Assembly: GCF_001429245.1 (NCBI RefSeq)
Contig: NZ_LMJE01000001.1
Coordinates: forward strand, 1,545,564 to 1,609,563
Length of the DNA: 64,000 nucleotides
Reading direction: 5' to 3'
Source of the DNA: Rhizobium sp. Root274
Lineage (GTDB): Bacteria > Pseudomonadota > Alphaproteobacteria > Rhizobiales > Rhizobiaceae
The translations under genes were made by a program, and so were the position numbers. Below are positions 34,703 through 45,307 of this stretch, piece by piece (position 1 is the first letter of the stretch; every line of letters starts with the position of its first letter). Under the pieces are notes generated by a model. That model made no database searches. It saw only the letters and a list, made by a program, of their open reading frames with translations, and was not told where the DNA came from.

Positions 34703-35962
34703 ATGCTGCGACTGTTTTCCGTTTCAGGCCGCCTGCTGACGATCGCGGGCCTGATTTTTGCCTCTGCGACCGCGGCTTCGGCTGCGCCTTCGAAGAGCGA
34801 GGTCGAGGCGCAGTTCCAGCGCTGGATTGCTACCGATCTCTGGCAGGCAGCGAAAGTCGGCGGCATCGGCAAATCCGTCTTCGACAAAACGATGCAAGGC
34901 GCGACGCTGAAATGGGATCTGCCGGATCTCGTGCCGCCGGGTACCACGCCGCCGAAGGAACAGGCGCAAACCCAGGCGGAATTCTCCTCGCCGGCCAGCT
35001 ATTTTTCCGAGAAGCGATTGCAGGGATTGGCTGCGACGGGACGCGCGCTTTCCGGACAATATGGGTCGACGCTGCGCAAGATCGAGGCGCGCTATGGTGT
35101 GCCGGGCTCGGTGCTCCTGGCGATCTGGGGTCGCGAATCCGGTTATGGCAAGGCCAAACTGCCGTACCGTGCGATCGACGTGCTCGCGACCAAAGCCTTC
35201 ATGTCGACGCGAAAGCCGCTCTTCCAGCAGGAACTGATCTCGGCGCTGCACATCATCGAAAGCGGCGACGTGCCGGCAGACCGCATGATGGGGTCGTGGG
35301 CGGGCGCGCTCGGGCAGCCGCAATTCATGCCGGGCAGCTATCTGAAATATGCCGTTGACTTCGATGGCGACGGCAAGCGCGACATCTGGAATTCGGTGCC
35401 GGATGCGCTGGCCTCGATGGCCAATTATCTGGTGAAGAGCGGCTGGCAGCGCGGTCGCGACTGGGGATACGAGGTGACGATTCCGGACGATGTGTCCTGT
35501 GCGCAGGAAGGGCCCGACCGGGCAAAGCTTGTATCCGCCTGGGCCGGCGAAGGCATCAAGCGGGTTTCGGGCAAGGGTTTTCCGGCGAGCGAAACCGGCC
35601 AGTCGGCCATGATGCTGGTGCCGGCCGGCACAAACGGGCCGGAATTCATTGTCACGCCGAATTTCTACGTGATCAAGGAATACAACAATTCCGACCTCTA
35701 TGCCCTGTTCATCGGAAACCTGGCCGACCGGATCGGCTCCGGCGGCGGCGCCTTCAGGGGCGCCTGGGGAGATGTTGGAAAGATGCTGCGCTCGGATGTG
35801 CTCGCCATGCAGAAGGCGCTGGTGGCGCAGGGTTATGATGTCGGCAAGGTGGATGGGCTGCCCGGCTACAAAACACGGCGTTCGCTCGGCGAATGGCAGG
35901 CCCGGCAGGGCATGCGCCCGACCTGCTATCCCAACGAGGGGCTAAAATCGAAGCTGCGGTGA
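34703..35962 (+). CDS. Lytic murein transglycosylase, MltB family
   Basis: 419 residues from the ATG at 34703, with AGGAGG just upstream. A signal peptide (LLTIAGLIFASATAASA) is followed by the SLT_2 domain: FDKTMQGATLKWDL, the catalytic Glu in AIWGRESGYG, GALGQPQFMPGSYLKYAVDF and NYLVKSGWQRGRDWG. A peptidoglycan-binding domain closes the protein (LAMQKALVAQGYDVGKVDGL, then RRSLGEWQARQGM). It cleaves glycan strands non-hydrolytically to 1,6-anhydro ends in the periplasm. There is no lipobox, so it is probably soluble. Confidence 0.92.
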   Translation: MLRLFSVSGRLLTIAGLIFASATAASAAPSKSEVEAQFQRWIATDLWQAAKVGGIGKSVFDKTMQGATLKWDLPDLVPPGTTPPKEQAQTQAEFSSPASYFSEKRLQGLAATGRALSGQYGSTLRKIEARYGVPGSVLLAIWGRESGYGKAKLPYRAIDVLATKAFMSTRKPLFQQELISALHIIESGDVPADRMMGSWAGALGQPQFMPGSYLKYAVDFDGDGKRDIWNSVPDALASMANYLVKSGWQRGRDWGYEVTIPDDVSCAQEGPDRAKLVSAWAGEGIKRVSGKGFPASETGQSAMMLVPAGTNGPEFIVTPNFYVIKEYNNSDLYALFIGNLADRIGSGGGAFRGAWGDVGKMLRSDVLAMQKALVAQGYDVGKVDGLPGYKTRRSLGEWQARQGMRPTCYPNEGLKSKLR

Positions 35963-35975
35963 TCCAGCCAACCTT

Positions 35976-37604
35976 CTAGGGGTGATCGATCGGGTGCTGG
36001 TGGAAGACGTCGTCCGAAGACGGGATGGCCTGGCGTTCGATCATGCGGTGGACATGCGGCGGGGATGCGCCGCGATGAAGCTCCAGAAGACGGTCGGTGA
36101 TCTCGGCATCCGCCTTGGTGCGGCGGTGATTGTGGCGCACGTAATCCACCCAGGTCGGGACGTGGTAGGTCTCGGTCCAGATGTCAGGGTTCTCCAGATC
36201 GCGCATGAGGGTCCAGTTGCGCGCTCCATCCCGGAGCCGGATGCGGCGTCGCTCGACCATGACCGCCAGAAACTCCGGCATATCGGCATCGGCAATCTCG
36301 AAATCGATCTGAATGACGATCGGCCCACTGCGCGGGCGGATATCGAGCCTGAGTGACGGTTCGTTGAAGCGGTTGAGCGGGTCGAGATCGAGTGTGGCGA
36401 AAGTCGGCATGGGCAGGAAGAAGCCGATGGCGACGCCAACCATCATCAGGATGCTCGAGGCGACGAGGGCCTCCGGTGCGCCGGAATTTTCCGCGACCGT
36501 TCCCCAGAGCCAGCTGCCGGTTGCCATACCGCCGAAGGTGGCAGTCTGGTAGAGCGACAGTGCACGGCCGACAACCCAGCGCGGAGTCGAGAGCTGGACC
36601 ACCGTGTTGAAAAGCGACAGGGCAAGTACCCAGCAGGCACCTGCGAGCACGAGGGCCAATGCCGTCAGCCAGATCGAGGAGCTGATGCCGGTGACGGCGG
36701 CCGCGACCGCAAAGCCGGCGAAGGAGGCGCGGACGATATCCTCACTCGACAGGATTTCGCGCAGGCGCTGGTTGCCGAGCGCGCCAAGAATGGCGCCGAA
36801 GCCGAAGGCGCCGAGCAGGCCGCCATAGGATAAGGCTCCGCCGGACAGCTGGTCGCGGGCGACAATGGGAAGCAGAGAGAGGATGGCGGTGGCGGTCAGG
36901 CCGAAGACGAAGCCGCGGAACAGCACCTTGCCGAGATTGGGCGACATGGAGACGTAACGCAGGCCGGCCCAGATGGCCTGACCCAGCTGTTCGCGCGGCA
37001 GAGGGTTCTTCGGATAATTCGGTTTCCAGCGGATGAGCGCGTAGACAATGGCGAAATAGGAGAGCGTGTTGGCGGCAAAGGCGGCCGCCGCGCCGGCAAA
37101 GGCAACGATCATGCCGCCGATGGCGGGGCCGACGCTGCGGGTGATGTTGAAGCCCATGCTGTTGAGCGAGACGGCGGCGGCGAGATCTTCGCGCGGAACG
37201 ATGTCACCGACCGAGGCCTGCCAGGCCGGATTGTTGAGCGCTGTACCGCAGCCGATCAGGAAGGTGAAGCCGAGCAGCACCCAGGGAGTGATGAGGCCAA
37301 GAAAGGCAAAAAGAGTGAGCAGCGCCGAGACCGTGATCATGAAGAGCTGGGCCGCGATCATCACACGGCGGCGGTCGAAACTGTCGGCCACGGCACCGGC
37401 AATCAGCGAGAGCAGCATGATCGGTCCGGTGTTGGAGGCCTGAACGAGAGCCACCATGTTTTCCGAGGTCGAGATCGAGGCCATCATCCAGGCCGCACCG
37501 ACACCCTGGATCAACCCGCCGAGGTTCGAGGATATGCTGGCAAGCCAGATCCGCCGGTAGAACTCGTTGCTGAGGGGAGAAAGAGGGGAGCGTCTGTCGG
37601 GCAC
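35976..37604 (-). CDS. MFS transporter (MFS_3 / EntS-like) with cytosolic C-terminal domain
   Basis: About 542 residues from a GTG at 37604 (VPDRRSPLSPLSNEFYRR), with AAAGGA upstream; the frame runs much further 5' but through promoter DNA of rimP. Twelve TM helices begin with IWLASISSNLGGLIQGVGAAWMM and include the AVADSFDRRRVMI loop. After the last helix there is a ~130-residue soluble domain (VIQIDFEIADADMPEFLAVM; RRRIRLRDGARNWTLMRDLE) characteristic of MFS_3 exporters. The substrate is unknown; siderophore or drug export is a guess from the EntS resemblance. Confidence 0.82.
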   Translation of the reverse strand: MPDRRSPLSPLSNEFYRRIWLASISSNLGGLIQGVGAAWMMASISTSENMVALVQASNTGPIMLLSLIAGAVADSFDRRRVMIAAQLFMITVSALLTLFAFLGLITPWVLLGFTFLIGCGTALNNPAWQASVGDIVPREDLAAAVSLNSMGFNITRSVGPAIGGMIVAFAGAAAAFAANTLSYFAIVYALIRWKPNYPKNPLPREQLGQAIWAGLRYVSMSPNLGKVLFRGFVFGLTATAILSLLPIVARDQLSGGALSYGGLLGAFGFGAILGALGNQRLREILSSEDIVRASFAGFAVAAAVTGISSSIWLTALALVLAGACWVLALSLFNTVVQLSTPRWVVGRALSLYQTATFGGMATGSWLWGTVAENSGAPEALVASSILMMVGVAIGFFLPMPTFATLDLDPLNRFNEPSLRLDIRPRSGPIVIQIDFEIADADMPEFLAVMVERRRIRLRDGARNWTLMRDLENPDIWTETYHVPTWVDYVRHNHRRTKADAEITDRLLELHRGASPPHVHRMIERQAIPSSDDVFHQHPIDHP

Positions 37605-37710
37605 GGGGGGGCTCGTCCTTTGAGGGGGAGAGAGCTGGCAAGCAGCCGGGGGTGAACTTGCAACGGTGAACGCGCCAAAGGCAAGAATGTTTTTCAGCTC
37701 GGCGAAAAGC

Positions 37711-37739
37711 TTGCAATCTGCGGGTCGCTGGCGTATATG
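37711..37739 (+). promoter_or_regulatory. Sigma-70-type promoter of the rimP-nusA-infB block
   Basis: TTGCAA (37711-37716), 17-bp spacer, TATATG (37734-37739). It is correctly placed for a transcript starting at about 37746 that would include the leader hairpin and rimP. It lies upstream of the divergent MFS gene start. Confidence 0.6.
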
Positions 37740-37766
37740 ACATTCAAATTCTTGATCGACAGATGA

Positions 37767-37800
37767 AGGGTGGGCCCGCAAGGACCCGCTCTTTTTTATT
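37767..37800 (+). promoter_or_regulatory. Terminator-like leader hairpin (possible attenuator) ahead of rimP
   Basis: GGGCC-CGCAA-GGaCCC stem (about 37772-37788) in GC-rich context followed directly by CTCTTTTTTATT, only 30 bp before the rimP start. It sits inside the leader of the nusA operon, where NusA could modulate termination. Confidence 0.6.
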
Positions 37801-37830
37801 GGCGATCGTATCCAATCGGGAGTAAAACGA

Positions 37831-38451
37831 TTGTCCGAACAGATGCCGCAGCCGGGACCCGGCGAAGCACGGATCATCACCGAGACGGGGCTTGACCGTC
37901 GTATCGCCGACATCATCGAGCCCGTGCTCGCGGCGATGGATTTCAACCTGGTTCGCGTGCGCATGATGAACCAGAACGGCCTGACGTTGCAGATCATGGC
38001 GGAGCGCACCGACGGCACGATGACCGTCGAAGATTGCGAAGCCGTTTCCATGGCCGTCTCGCCGGTGCTCGATGTCGAAGATCCCGTCGACAAGGCTTAC
38101 CACCTTGAAGTTTCGTCGCCGGGGATCGACCGGCCGATGGTGCGCAAGTCCGATTTCACGCGCTGGAACGGCCATCTGGTCAAGTGCGAGACCTCGATCC
38201 TGGTGGACAACCGCAAGCGGTTTCGCGGCAAGATCACAGATGTGAACCAGGATGGCTTCACGCTGGAACGCGATCAGGTTGCCTATGGCGAAGAGCCGCG
38301 GGTGGTGATCCCGTTCAATACGCTGGCGGAAGCCAAGCTCATTCTGACGGACGATCTGATCCGCGACGCGCTTCGGGCCGACAAGCTGGCCAAGGCGCAG
38401 GCCGCGAACCAGAACGACGAAGACACCGACGCAGACGACAGCGAAGAATAA
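37831..38451 (+). CDS. rimP: Ribosome maturation factor RimP
   Basis: 206 residues from a TTG start with GGGAG 8 bp upstream. The RimP pattern: [18 protein letters not shown], then [41 protein letters not shown] and the C-terminal Sm-like half with [18 protein letters not shown]. An acidic tail ([11 protein letters not shown]) ends the protein. It acts in 30S assembly and is the first gene of the rimP-nusA-ylxR-infB-rbfA-truB series. Confidence 0.94.
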   Translation: MSEQMPQPGPGEARIITETGLDRRIADIIEPVLAAMDFNLVRVRMMNQNGLTLQIMAERTDGTMTVEDCEAVSMAVSPVLDVEDPVDKAYHLEVSSPGIDRPMVRKSDFTRWNGHLVKCETSILVDNRKRFRGKITDVNQDGFTLERDQVAYGEEPRVVIPFNTLAEAKLILTDDLIRDALRADKLAKAQAANQNDEDTDADDSEE

Positions 38452-38508
38452 CGTTTGAACCATAGCCCGAGGGCAGTTGCCCGGGTGTGAAGACGGAGAC
38501 CTAAGACA

Positions 38509-40122
38509 ATGGCAGTCAGTGCTAACCGGCTCGAGCTCTTGCAGATCGCAGATGCCGTTGCCCGTGAAAAGGTGATCGACCGCGAAATCGTGCTCGCCGC
38601 CATGGCCGACGCGATCCAGAAGGCTGCCCGTTCGCGTTACGGCACGGAAACCAATATCCGCGCCGACATCAACTCGAAGACCGGCGAAATCCGCCTGCAG
38701 CGTCTTCTCGAAGTGGTCGAAAAGGTCGAGGACTACTCGACCCAGATCGCACTGGAACTGGCCCGCGACCGCAATGTCGACGCCAAGCTCGGCGACTTCA
38801 TCGCCGATCCACTGCCGCCGATGGATTTCGGTCGTATCGCTGCGCAGTCGGCCAAGCAGGTCATCGTGCAGAAGGTGCGCGAAGCCGAGCGTGATCGCCA
38901 GTATGACGAGTTCAAGGACCGCGTCGGCGAGATCATCAACGGCACCGTCAAGCGCGTCGAATACGGCAATGTCATCGTTGACCTCGGCCGCGGCGAAGGC
39001 ATCATCCGTCGCGACGAAATGATCCCGCGCGAAGCCTTCCGCTATGGCGATCGCGTTCGTGCATACGTATATGATGTTCGTCGCGAGCAGCGCGGCCCGC
39101 AGATCTTCCTGTCGCGTACCCATCCGCAGTTCATGGTGAAGCTGTTCACCATGGAAGTGCCGGAAATTTACGATGGCATCATCCAGATCAAGTCGGTTGC
39201 CCGTGACCCGGGTTCGCGCGCCAAGATCGCCGTCATCTCGAACGACTCGTCGATCGATCCGGTCGGCGCCTGCGTCGGTATGCGCGGTAGCCGTGTTCAG
39301 GCCGTTGTCGGCGAGCTTCAGGGCGAGAAGATCGACATCATTCCGTGGAGCCAGGATCCGGCGTCCTTCATCGTCAACGCCCTGCAGCCGGCGGAAGTGG
39401 CCAAGGTCGTTCTCGACGAAGACGCAGAGCGGATCGAAGTCGTGGTTCCGGACGAGCAGCTGTCGCTCGCCATCGGTCGTCGCGGTCAGAACGTGCGTCT
39501 GGCCTCGCAGCTGACTGGCTGGGACATCGACATCATGACGGAAGCCGAGGAATCGGAACGCCGCCAGAAGGAATTCAACGAACGCACCAATCTGTTCATG
39601 GATGCGCTCGACGTCGACGAGATGGTCGGCCAGGTTCTGGCCTCGGAAGGCTTCGCGCAGGTTGAAGAAGTGGCCTATGTGGACCTGAACGAAATCGCCT
39701 CGATCGACGGTTTCGACGAAGACACGGCGCAGGAAATCCAGACCCGCGCCCGCGAATATCTCGACAAGATCGAGGCCGAAATGGACGCCAAGCGTCGCGA
39801 ACTCGGCGTTGCCGACGAGTTGCGCCAGATCGACGGCATGACCTCGGCGATGATGGTCGCGCTCGGCGAAGACGGCATCAAGACGATCGAGGACTTTGCC
39901 GGCTGCGCAGCCGACGACCTGATCGGCTGGAGCGAACGCAAGGATGGCGAGACGAAGAAGTTCGAGGGTCTGTTCTCGAAGTTCGACATCTCGCGTGCCG
40001 AGGCGGAAGCCATGATCGTGCAGGCGCGCCTGTCGGCCGGCTGGATCACCGAGGAAGATCTCGCTGCCGAAGCGGCTGAGGCCGAAGTGGAAGGCGAAGT
40101 CGACGCCGAGCAAGAGGCGTGA
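38509..40122 (+). CDS. nusA: Transcription termination/antitermination protein NusA
   Basis: 537 residues. The N-terminal RNAP-binding domain (LLQIADAVAREKVIDREIVL), an S1 domain (about 135-200; INGTVKRVEYGNVIVDLGRG), two KH domains (with CVGMRGSRVQAVVGELQGEK and LAIGRRGQNVRLASQLTGW) and C-terminal acidic repeats / HhH-like region (VGQVLASEGFAQVEEVAYV and LIGWSERKDGE) are present. It controls pausing and termination. The stop overlaps the ATG of the next gene (TGATG). Confidence 0.97.
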   Translation: MAVSANRLELLQIADAVAREKVIDREIVLAAMADAIQKAARSRYGTETNIRADINSKTGEIRLQRLLEVVEKVEDYSTQIALELARDRNVDAKLGDFIADPLPPMDFGRIAAQSAKQVIVQKVREAERDRQYDEFKDRVGEIINGTVKRVEYGNVIVDLGRGEGIIRRDEMIPREAFRYGDRVRAYVYDVRREQRGPQIFLSRTHPQFMVKLFTMEVPEIYDGIIQIKSVARDPGSRAKIAVISNDSSIDPVGACVGMRGSRVQAVVGELQGEKIDIIPWSQDPASFIVNALQPAEVAKVVLDEDAERIEVVVPDEQLSLAIGRRGQNVRLASQLTGWDIDIMTEAEESERRQKEFNERTNLFMDALDVDEMVGQVLASEGFAQVEEVAYVDLNEIASIDGFDEDTAQEIQTRAREYLDKIEAEMDAKRRELGVADELRQIDGMTSAMMVALGEDGIKTIEDFAGCAADDLIGWSERKDGETKKFEGLFSKFDISRAEAEAMIVQARLSAGWITEEDLAAEAAEAEVEGEVDAEQEA

Positions 40123-40805
40123 TGACCGCGCTGACGCCCGACGCGCCGGAGACAGGGGACGATTTCGACCTCTCCGATGCGAACGGACGGATGTGCATCG
40201 TCACCCGTGACAGCGGATCTCCCGATACGCTGTTGCGGTTCGTGGCGGCACCTGACGGTACGATCGTTCCCGACCTGAAGCGGACGCTTCCGGGCCGGGG
40301 ATGCTGGGTAAGCCCCCGCCGCGAGGCGGTGGACAAGGCCGTGGCGAAGAAGCTCTTCGCCCGCGCCCTGAAACGAGACGTAAAGGCGGATCCGGAACTC
40401 GGAGCTGCCGTCGACCGTCTGCTGGTCGCACAGCTGACGGGCATGATGAACATGGCGCGCAAGGCCGGCCAGTTCATCAATGGCGCTGCCAAGGTTGAGG
40501 CAGCGGTCAGAAGCGGAGAAGCGATCGCCGTGTTCCATTCGAAGGACGCGGCGGCAGACGGCGTAAGAAAGATCGACCAGGCCCGAAAGGCCTGGCACCT
40601 CGGAACAGGAGCCGATGCGGAAATTCCCGCATTCCATCTTCTGAGCGGGGCGGAATTGGACGAACTGATGGGCCAGAATGCGTTTATGCACGCTTGCGCG
40701 CTTGCAGGGCAGGCGGGTGAAGGTGTAGTGAAACGCGCAACTCTGCTCGAAACCTATCGCGGCCCGGTGCTGCAGGTCTCGAGCGCTGGCCCGAAACCAC
40801 AATGA
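40122..40805 (+). CDS. YlxR (DUF448) - L7Ae-like RNA-binding fusion protein
   Basis: 227 residues. The N-terminal half is a DUF448/YlxR domain (MCIVTRDSGSPDTLLRFVAA then LPGRGCWVSPRREAVDKAV). The C-terminal half resembles the L7Ae/YlxQ fold (LTGMMNMARKAGQFINGAAK and IAVFHSKDAAADGVRKID). In Bacillus, YlxR and YlxQ are separate genes between nusA and infB; here they are fused. The start overlaps the nusA stop (TGATG at 40120-40124). RNA or ribosome binding is likely; the precise role is not known. Confidence 0.88.
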   Translation: MTALTPDAPETGDDFDLSDANGRMCIVTRDSGSPDTLLRFVAAPDGTIVPDLKRTLPGRGCWVSPRREAVDKAVAKKLFARALKRDVKADPELGAAVDRLLVAQLTGMMNMARKAGQFINGAAKVEAAVRSGEAIAVFHSKDAAADGVRKIDQARKAWHLGTGADAEIPAFHLLSGAELDELMGQNAFMHACALAGQAGEGVVKRATLLETYRGPVLQVSSAGPKPQ

Positions 40806-40906
40806 CGCGGTCACCGGCGAAAGCCGGCCTCCGTGGTTTAGGACAGTATGTGAACGGCGTGGTCTGATGCTCGGCATCCGGCCTCGCTCGAAGGAACGGG
40901 AACGGA

Positions 40907-43627
40907 ATGACCGACAACAAAGACGACAAGACAATCGGCGTGAAGAAGACACTCACCCTGAAGCCCTCGGGGTTGAGCCAGGGTACCGTGCGCCAGGACA
41001 TGGGGCGCGGCCGTACGAAGTCGGTCGTCGTCGAGACGGTGAAGCGCCGCCCGACCCGTCCGCTGGACGAAAAGCCCATTACACCCATTGCAGCACCTGC
41101 CGCTCAGGCACCTGCCCCGGCACAGGCTCAGGCACCGGCACCCGTCGCTGCCCGCCCGGCCGCTGCCCCCACCCCGACGCCGACCCGCGTGCATCAGCCG
41201 ACGCCGCAGCCGCAGCGTCCCCAGCAGCCGCAGCGTCCTCAGTCCTCGCAGCCGCAGCGCCCGCAGCCTTCGCAGCCGCCTCGTCAGCAGGAGCGTCCTC
41301 GCGGCGCCGTGCTGCACGACCTGTCGGCCGGCGAGATGGAAGCCCGTCGTCGCGCGCTGGCAGAAGCCCAGGTTCGCGAAGTCGAGGAAGCCAAGCAGCG
41401 TGTGATCGAAGAGGCGCGCCGCAAGGCCGAAGCCGAGGAAGCCGCTCGCCTGGCAGCCGAAGAAGCTGCACGCCGCGCCGCAGAACCGCAGCCCGAGCCG
41501 CAGCCGGAACCGGAAGTTGCCGCCGAGCCCACTGCAGAGCCAGTGGCTGCCGCGCCCGCTCCGGTGAACCGCACGGCAATCCCGCAGCCCGGCGCGCCCG
41601 GCTTCGTGCGCAGAAGCAAGACAAATGACGAGGATGAAGGCCGCGCTGCGCCCCGGACAATTCCGGGCCGTGGCAAGGTCGCCATGCCTGTCGTCGCCAA
41701 GGTGCCTGCCCGTCCGAAGGTCGAGGAAGACCGTCGCCGTGGCAAGCTGACCGTTACGACCGCCAATGTCGATGACGACGGTACGTCGCGCGGCCGTTCG
41801 CTGTCTGCCATGCGCCGCCGGCAGGAGAAGTTCCGCCGCAGCCAGATGCAGGAAACGCGCGAAAAGGTCATGCGCGAAGTCATCCTGCCTGAGACCATCA
41901 CCATTCAGGAACTGTCGCAGCGCATGTCCGAGCGCGCCGTCGACGTCATCAAGTACCTGATGAAGGAAGGCCAGATGATGAAGCCGGGCGACGTCATCGA
42001 CGCCGACCTTGCCGAACTCATCGCGACCGAATTCGGCCACACCGTCAAGCGCGTCTCTGAATCCGACGTCGAAGAAGGTATCTTCAACGTCAAGGACGAC
42101 GAAGGCGAGCTGGTATCGCGTCCTCCGGTCGTCACCATCATGGGTCACGTTGACCACGGCAAGACCTCGCTTTTGGACGCGATCCGCAAGACTTCGGTCG
42201 TTTCAGGCGAAGCCGGCGGCATCACCCAGCACATCGGCGCCTATCAGGTCGAGCAGAACGGCCAGAAGATCACCTTCATCGATACCCCCGGCCACGCCGC
42301 CTTTACCGCGATGCGTGCCCGTGGCGCCCAGGCGACGGATATCGCGATCCTCGTGGTTGCAGCCGACGACAGCGTGATGCCGCAGACGATTGAATCGATC
42401 AACCACGCCAAGGCGGCCAATGTGCCGATCATCGTGGCGATCAACAAGATCGACAAGCATGAGGCAAACCCCGAAAAGGTTCGCCAGCAACTTCTGCAGC
42501 ATGAAGTCTTCGTCGAATCCATGGGCGGTGAAGTGCTCGACGTCGAAGTTTCGGCGAAGAACAAGCTCAACCTCGACAAGCTGCTCGAAGCCGTGCTTCT
42601 GCAGGCCGAAATTCTCGACCTCAAGGCCGACCCGACGCGAACCGCCGAGGGTGTTGTCATCGAAGCCCAGCTCGATCGTGGCCGCGGCGCGGTTGCGACC
42701 GTTCTCGTCCAGAAGGGCACACTGAAGCCGGGCCAGATCATCGTTGCCGGCGATCAGTGGGGCCGCGTTCGCGCGCTCGTCACCGACCAGGGTGCTCACG
42801 TCAAGGAAGCCGGTCCGGCGATGCCGGTCGAAATCCTCGGCCTGTCGGGTACGCCTGCTGCCGGCGACCGCTTTGCGGTCGTTGAAAACGAGGCACGCGC
42901 TCGTGAAATCTCCGAGTACCGCCAGCGCCTGGCGCGCGACAAGGCGGCTGCCCGCCAGTCCGGTCAGCGCGGTTCGCTCGAACAGATGATGAGCAAGCTG
43001 CAGAACACGGGCTTCAAGGAGTTCCCGCTGGTCATCAAGGGTGACGTGCAGGGTTCCGTCGAAGCCATTGTTGCTGCCCTCGACAAGCTTGGCACCGACG
43101 AAGTGCGGGCCCGGATCGTCCATTCGGGTGCGGGCGCCATCACGGAATCGGATATCGCACTGGCTGAGTCTTCGGACGCCGCGATCATCGGCTTCAACGT
43201 TCGTGCCAATGCACAGGCGCGCACGGCAGCCGAGCGTGGCGGTATCGAGATCCGCTACTACAACATCATCTACGATCTGGTGGATGACGTGAAGGCAGCG
43301 ATGTCGGGCCTGCTCTCTCCAGAGCGCCGCGAGACCTTCCTCGGCAATGCCGAGATCCTCGAGGTGTTCAACATCACCAAGACCGGCAAGGTCGCGGGTT
43401 GCCGGGTCATCGAAGGCAAGGTCGAACGTGGTGCGGGTGTGCGTCTGGTGCGCGACAACGTCGTCATCCACGAAGGCAAGCTCAAGACGCTCAAGCGCTT
43501 CAAGGACGAAGTGTCCGAAGTGCCGATGGGTCAGGAATGCGGTATGGCCTTCGAAAACTACGAAGACATCCGCGCCGGCGACACGATCGAGTGCTTCCGC
43601 GTGGAACACATCACGCGTACGCTCTAA
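40907..43627 (+). CDS. infB: Translation initiation factor IF-2
   Basis: 906 residues. A long N-terminal extension, first Pro/Ala/Gln-rich (about 60-130; [11 protein letters not shown]-type repeats) then a charged coiled coil ([20 protein letters not shown]), precedes the IF2_N domain and the GTPase (G1 GHVDHGKT at about 413-420, G3 DTPGH, G4 NKID). Beta-barrel domains and the C-terminal fMet-tRNA-binding domain follow (VLRD-like, ending [12 protein letters not shown]). It delivers initiator tRNA to the 30S subunit. The start codon is an ATG 101 bp after ylxR. Confidence 0.97.
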   Translation: MTDNKDDKTIGVKKTLTLKPSGLSQGTVRQDMGRGRTKSVVVETVKRRPTRPLDEKPITPIAAPAAQAPAPAQAQAPAPVAARPAAAPTPTPTRVHQPTPQPQRPQQPQRPQSSQPQRPQPSQPPRQQERPRGAVLHDLSAGEMEARRRALAEAQVREVEEAKQRVIEEARRKAEAEEAARLAAEEAARRAAEPQPEPQPEPEVAAEPTAEPVAAAPAPVNRTAIPQPGAPGFVRRSKTNDEDEGRAAPRTIPGRGKVAMPVVAKVPARPKVEEDRRRGKLTVTTANVDDDGTSRGRSLSAMRRRQEKFRRSQMQETREKVMREVILPETITIQELSQRMSERAVDVIKYLMKEGQMMKPGDVIDADLAELIATEFGHTVKRVSESDVEEGIFNVKDDEGELVSRPPVVTIMGHVDHGKTSLLDAIRKTSVVSGEAGGITQHIGAYQVEQNGQKITFIDTPGHAAFTAMRARGAQATDIAILVVAADDSVMPQTIESINHAKAANVPIIVAINKIDKHEANPEKVRQQLLQHEVFVESMGGEVLDVEVSAKNKLNLDKLLEAVLLQAEILDLKADPTRTAEGVVIEAQLDRGRGAVATVLVQKGTLKPGQIIVAGDQWGRVRALVTDQGAHVKEAGPAMPVEILGLSGTPAAGDRFAVVENEARAREISEYRQRLARDKAAARQSGQRGSLEQMMSKLQNTGFKEFPLVIKGDVQGSVEAIVAALDKLGTDEVRARIVHSGAGAITESDIALAESSDAAIIGFNVRANAQARTAAERGGIEIRYYNIIYDLVDDVKAAMSGLLSPERRETFLGNAEILEVFNITKTGKVAGCRVIEGKVERGAGVRLVRDNVVIHEGKLKTLKRFKDEVSEVPMGQECGMAFENYEDIRAGDTIECFRVEHITRTL

Positions 43628-43654
43628 GCGCGGCCGCTTCGACACGATCTACTT

Positions 43655-43679
43655 CGGGCGCCGGATCTTCCGGCGCTCG
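43655..43679 (+). other. Stable RNA hairpin between infB and rbfA
   Basis: CGGGCGCCGGA-tct-TCCGGCGCTCG: an 11-bp stem with one G-U pair. No T-tract follows, so it is not a standard terminator. It may be an RNA-processing or mRNA-stability element between the two cistrons. Confidence 0.4.
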
Positions 43680-43795
43680 CTGTATTTCGAGAAGGTGCCG
43701 CCTGTTCCACAGGCCGGCTCCAGACGACTTCATCCGATGCATCCGGACGCAACCGCTTTGTGGACTGCATGACCGATGCGAAAGGCAAGACGACC

Positions 43796-44200
43796 ATGAC
43801 AAAACCAACCTCTTCGGCACCTTCGCAGCGCATGCTGCGCGTCGGCGAGCAGGTGCGTGCCGCCATCACTCAGGTGCTTCAGCGCGGGGAAGTGAATGAC
43901 GACGTCATCGAAAAAACGGTGATTTCGGTGTCTGAAGTGCGCATGTCGCCGGATCTTAAGATGGCGACCGCCTATGTGGCGCCGCTTGGGGTTTCCGACC
44001 ATGATGCCGTCATCGCGGCGCTCAACAAACATGCGAAGTTTATTCGCGGGCGGATCGGCGGGCAACTTCGGCAGATGAAATATATGCCGGAAGTGCGGTT
44101 CCGCGACGATACCAGCTTCGACAATTACCAGAAGATCGACGCTTTGCTTCGCTCGCCTGAGGTTCAGCGCGACCTCGGCTCCGACGACGAACAAGACTAA
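43796..44200 (+). CDS. rbfA: Ribosome-binding factor A
   Basis: 134 residues from the ATG at 43796 ([20 protein letters not shown]), the family-typical start; in-frame ATGs at 43760 and 43769 lack a better site. The KH-like fold contains [20 protein letters not shown] and [20 protein letters not shown], ending in an acidic tail. It is a cold-shock-type 30S maturation factor acting on the 5' end of 16S rRNA. truB begins 12 bp after its stop. Confidence 0.94.
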   Translation: MTKPTSSAPSQRMLRVGEQVRAAITQVLQRGEVNDDVIEKTVISVSEVRMSPDLKMATAYVAPLGVSDHDAVIAALNKHAKFIRGRIGGQLRQMKYMPEVRFRDDTSFDNYQKIDALLRSPEVQRDLGSDDEQD

Positions 44201-44212
44201 GAAAAGACATCC

Positions 44213-45142
44213 ATGTCCAAACCCAGAAAGCCCAAGGGCCGTCCGATTTCGGGCTGGCTCATCCTCGACAAGCCTGTCGATTTCGGTTCGACCGAGGCGG
44301 TTGGCAAGATCAAATGGCTGTTCAACGCCCAGAAGGCGGGACATGCCGGCACGCTCGATCCGCTGGCATCGGGCATGCTGCCGATCGCGCTCGGCGATGC
44401 GACCAAGACCGTGCCTTACGTGATGGATGGGCGGAAGATCTACGAATTCACCGTGACCTGGGGTGAAGAGCGTTCGACCGATGACCTCGAGGGCGAAGTG
44501 ACCGAGAGCTCCGACCAGCGTCCGAGCGAAGAAGCGATCCGCGCCCTGCTGCCGACTTATACGGGTGTCATCCACCAGATCCCGCCGCAGTTTTCCGCGA
44601 TCAAGATCGCCGGCGAGCGCGCTTACGACCTTGCTCGGGAAGGCGAGACGGTCGAGATCCCGTCGCGCGAGGTCGAGGTTCACCGGCTGACGCTGCTGAA
44701 ATGCGAGGCCGACCGGGCCTTTTTCGAAGTGGAATGCGGCAAGGGCACCTATGTGCGCTCGCTTGCGCGTGATTTCGGCCGTGACCTCGGTTGCTACGGC
44801 CATATCTCCGAGCTGCGCCGCAGCTATGTTGCGCCCTTTGCCGAGGAGATGATGGTGCCGCTCGCCGATCTCGTCGCGCTCGAAGCGATCGAGGACAAGG
44901 ACGAGCGTCTCGCGGCACTCGATGCCTTCCTCGTCGATACGGCGGAAGCGCTGTCGGCCCTGCCCCAGCTTCGGATCACCGAAGATCAGGCGCATCGACT
45001 GCGGATGGGCAATCCGATCATCGTGCGCGGACGGGATGCGCCGGTTTCCGAACCCGAGGCGGTGGCGCTATCCGGCAGCAAGCTGATTGCGATCGGCGAG
45101 ATTGCCGGCGGTGAGTTTCATCCGCGTCGGGTGTTCAACTGA
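44213..45142 (+). CDS. truB: tRNA pseudouridine(55) synthase TruB
   Basis: 309 residues. TruB motifs: [40 protein letters not shown] with the catalytic Asp in GTLDP, and a thumb region GEYEF-like ([19 protein letters not shown]). The [12 protein letters not shown] motif and a C-terminal PUA-like domain follow. It makes pseudouridine 55 in the tRNA T-loop. It is the last gene of the tight cluster before rpsO. Confidence 0.96.
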   Translation: MSKPRKPKGRPISGWLILDKPVDFGSTEAVGKIKWLFNAQKAGHAGTLDPLASGMLPIALGDATKTVPYVMDGRKIYEFTVTWGEERSTDDLEGEVTESSDQRPSEEAIRALLPTYTGVIHQIPPQFSAIKIAGERAYDLAREGETVEIPSREVEVHRLTLLKCEADRAFFEVECGKGTYVRSLARDFGRDLGCYGHISELRRSYVAPFAEEMMVPLADLVALEAIEDKDERLAALDAFLVDTAEALSALPQLRITEDQAHRLRMGNPIIVRGRDAPVSEPEAVALSGSKLIAIGEIAGGEFHPRRVFN

Positions 45143-45307
45143 AAAATCTGCCGCCGCCTGCTCTTTTCTTTGGCATCTTTCCTTATGCCCGGGAATAGAG
45201 TATAGGCGGCACCAGCTTGTGCCTATGGCGCATGCATTCACGGCCAATGCTGGACGACATCCCGGCGTTTGGCGACCTGTTTCTCCTTATTCTAGAAAGG
45301 ATCCACG

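Noticed and set aside
37605-38093. N-terminal extension of the MFS transporter to 705 codons.
   Set aside because: It would run antisense through the rimP promoter, leader and coding start, and the translation lacks membrane segments; the GTG at 37604 gives the family-typical length.
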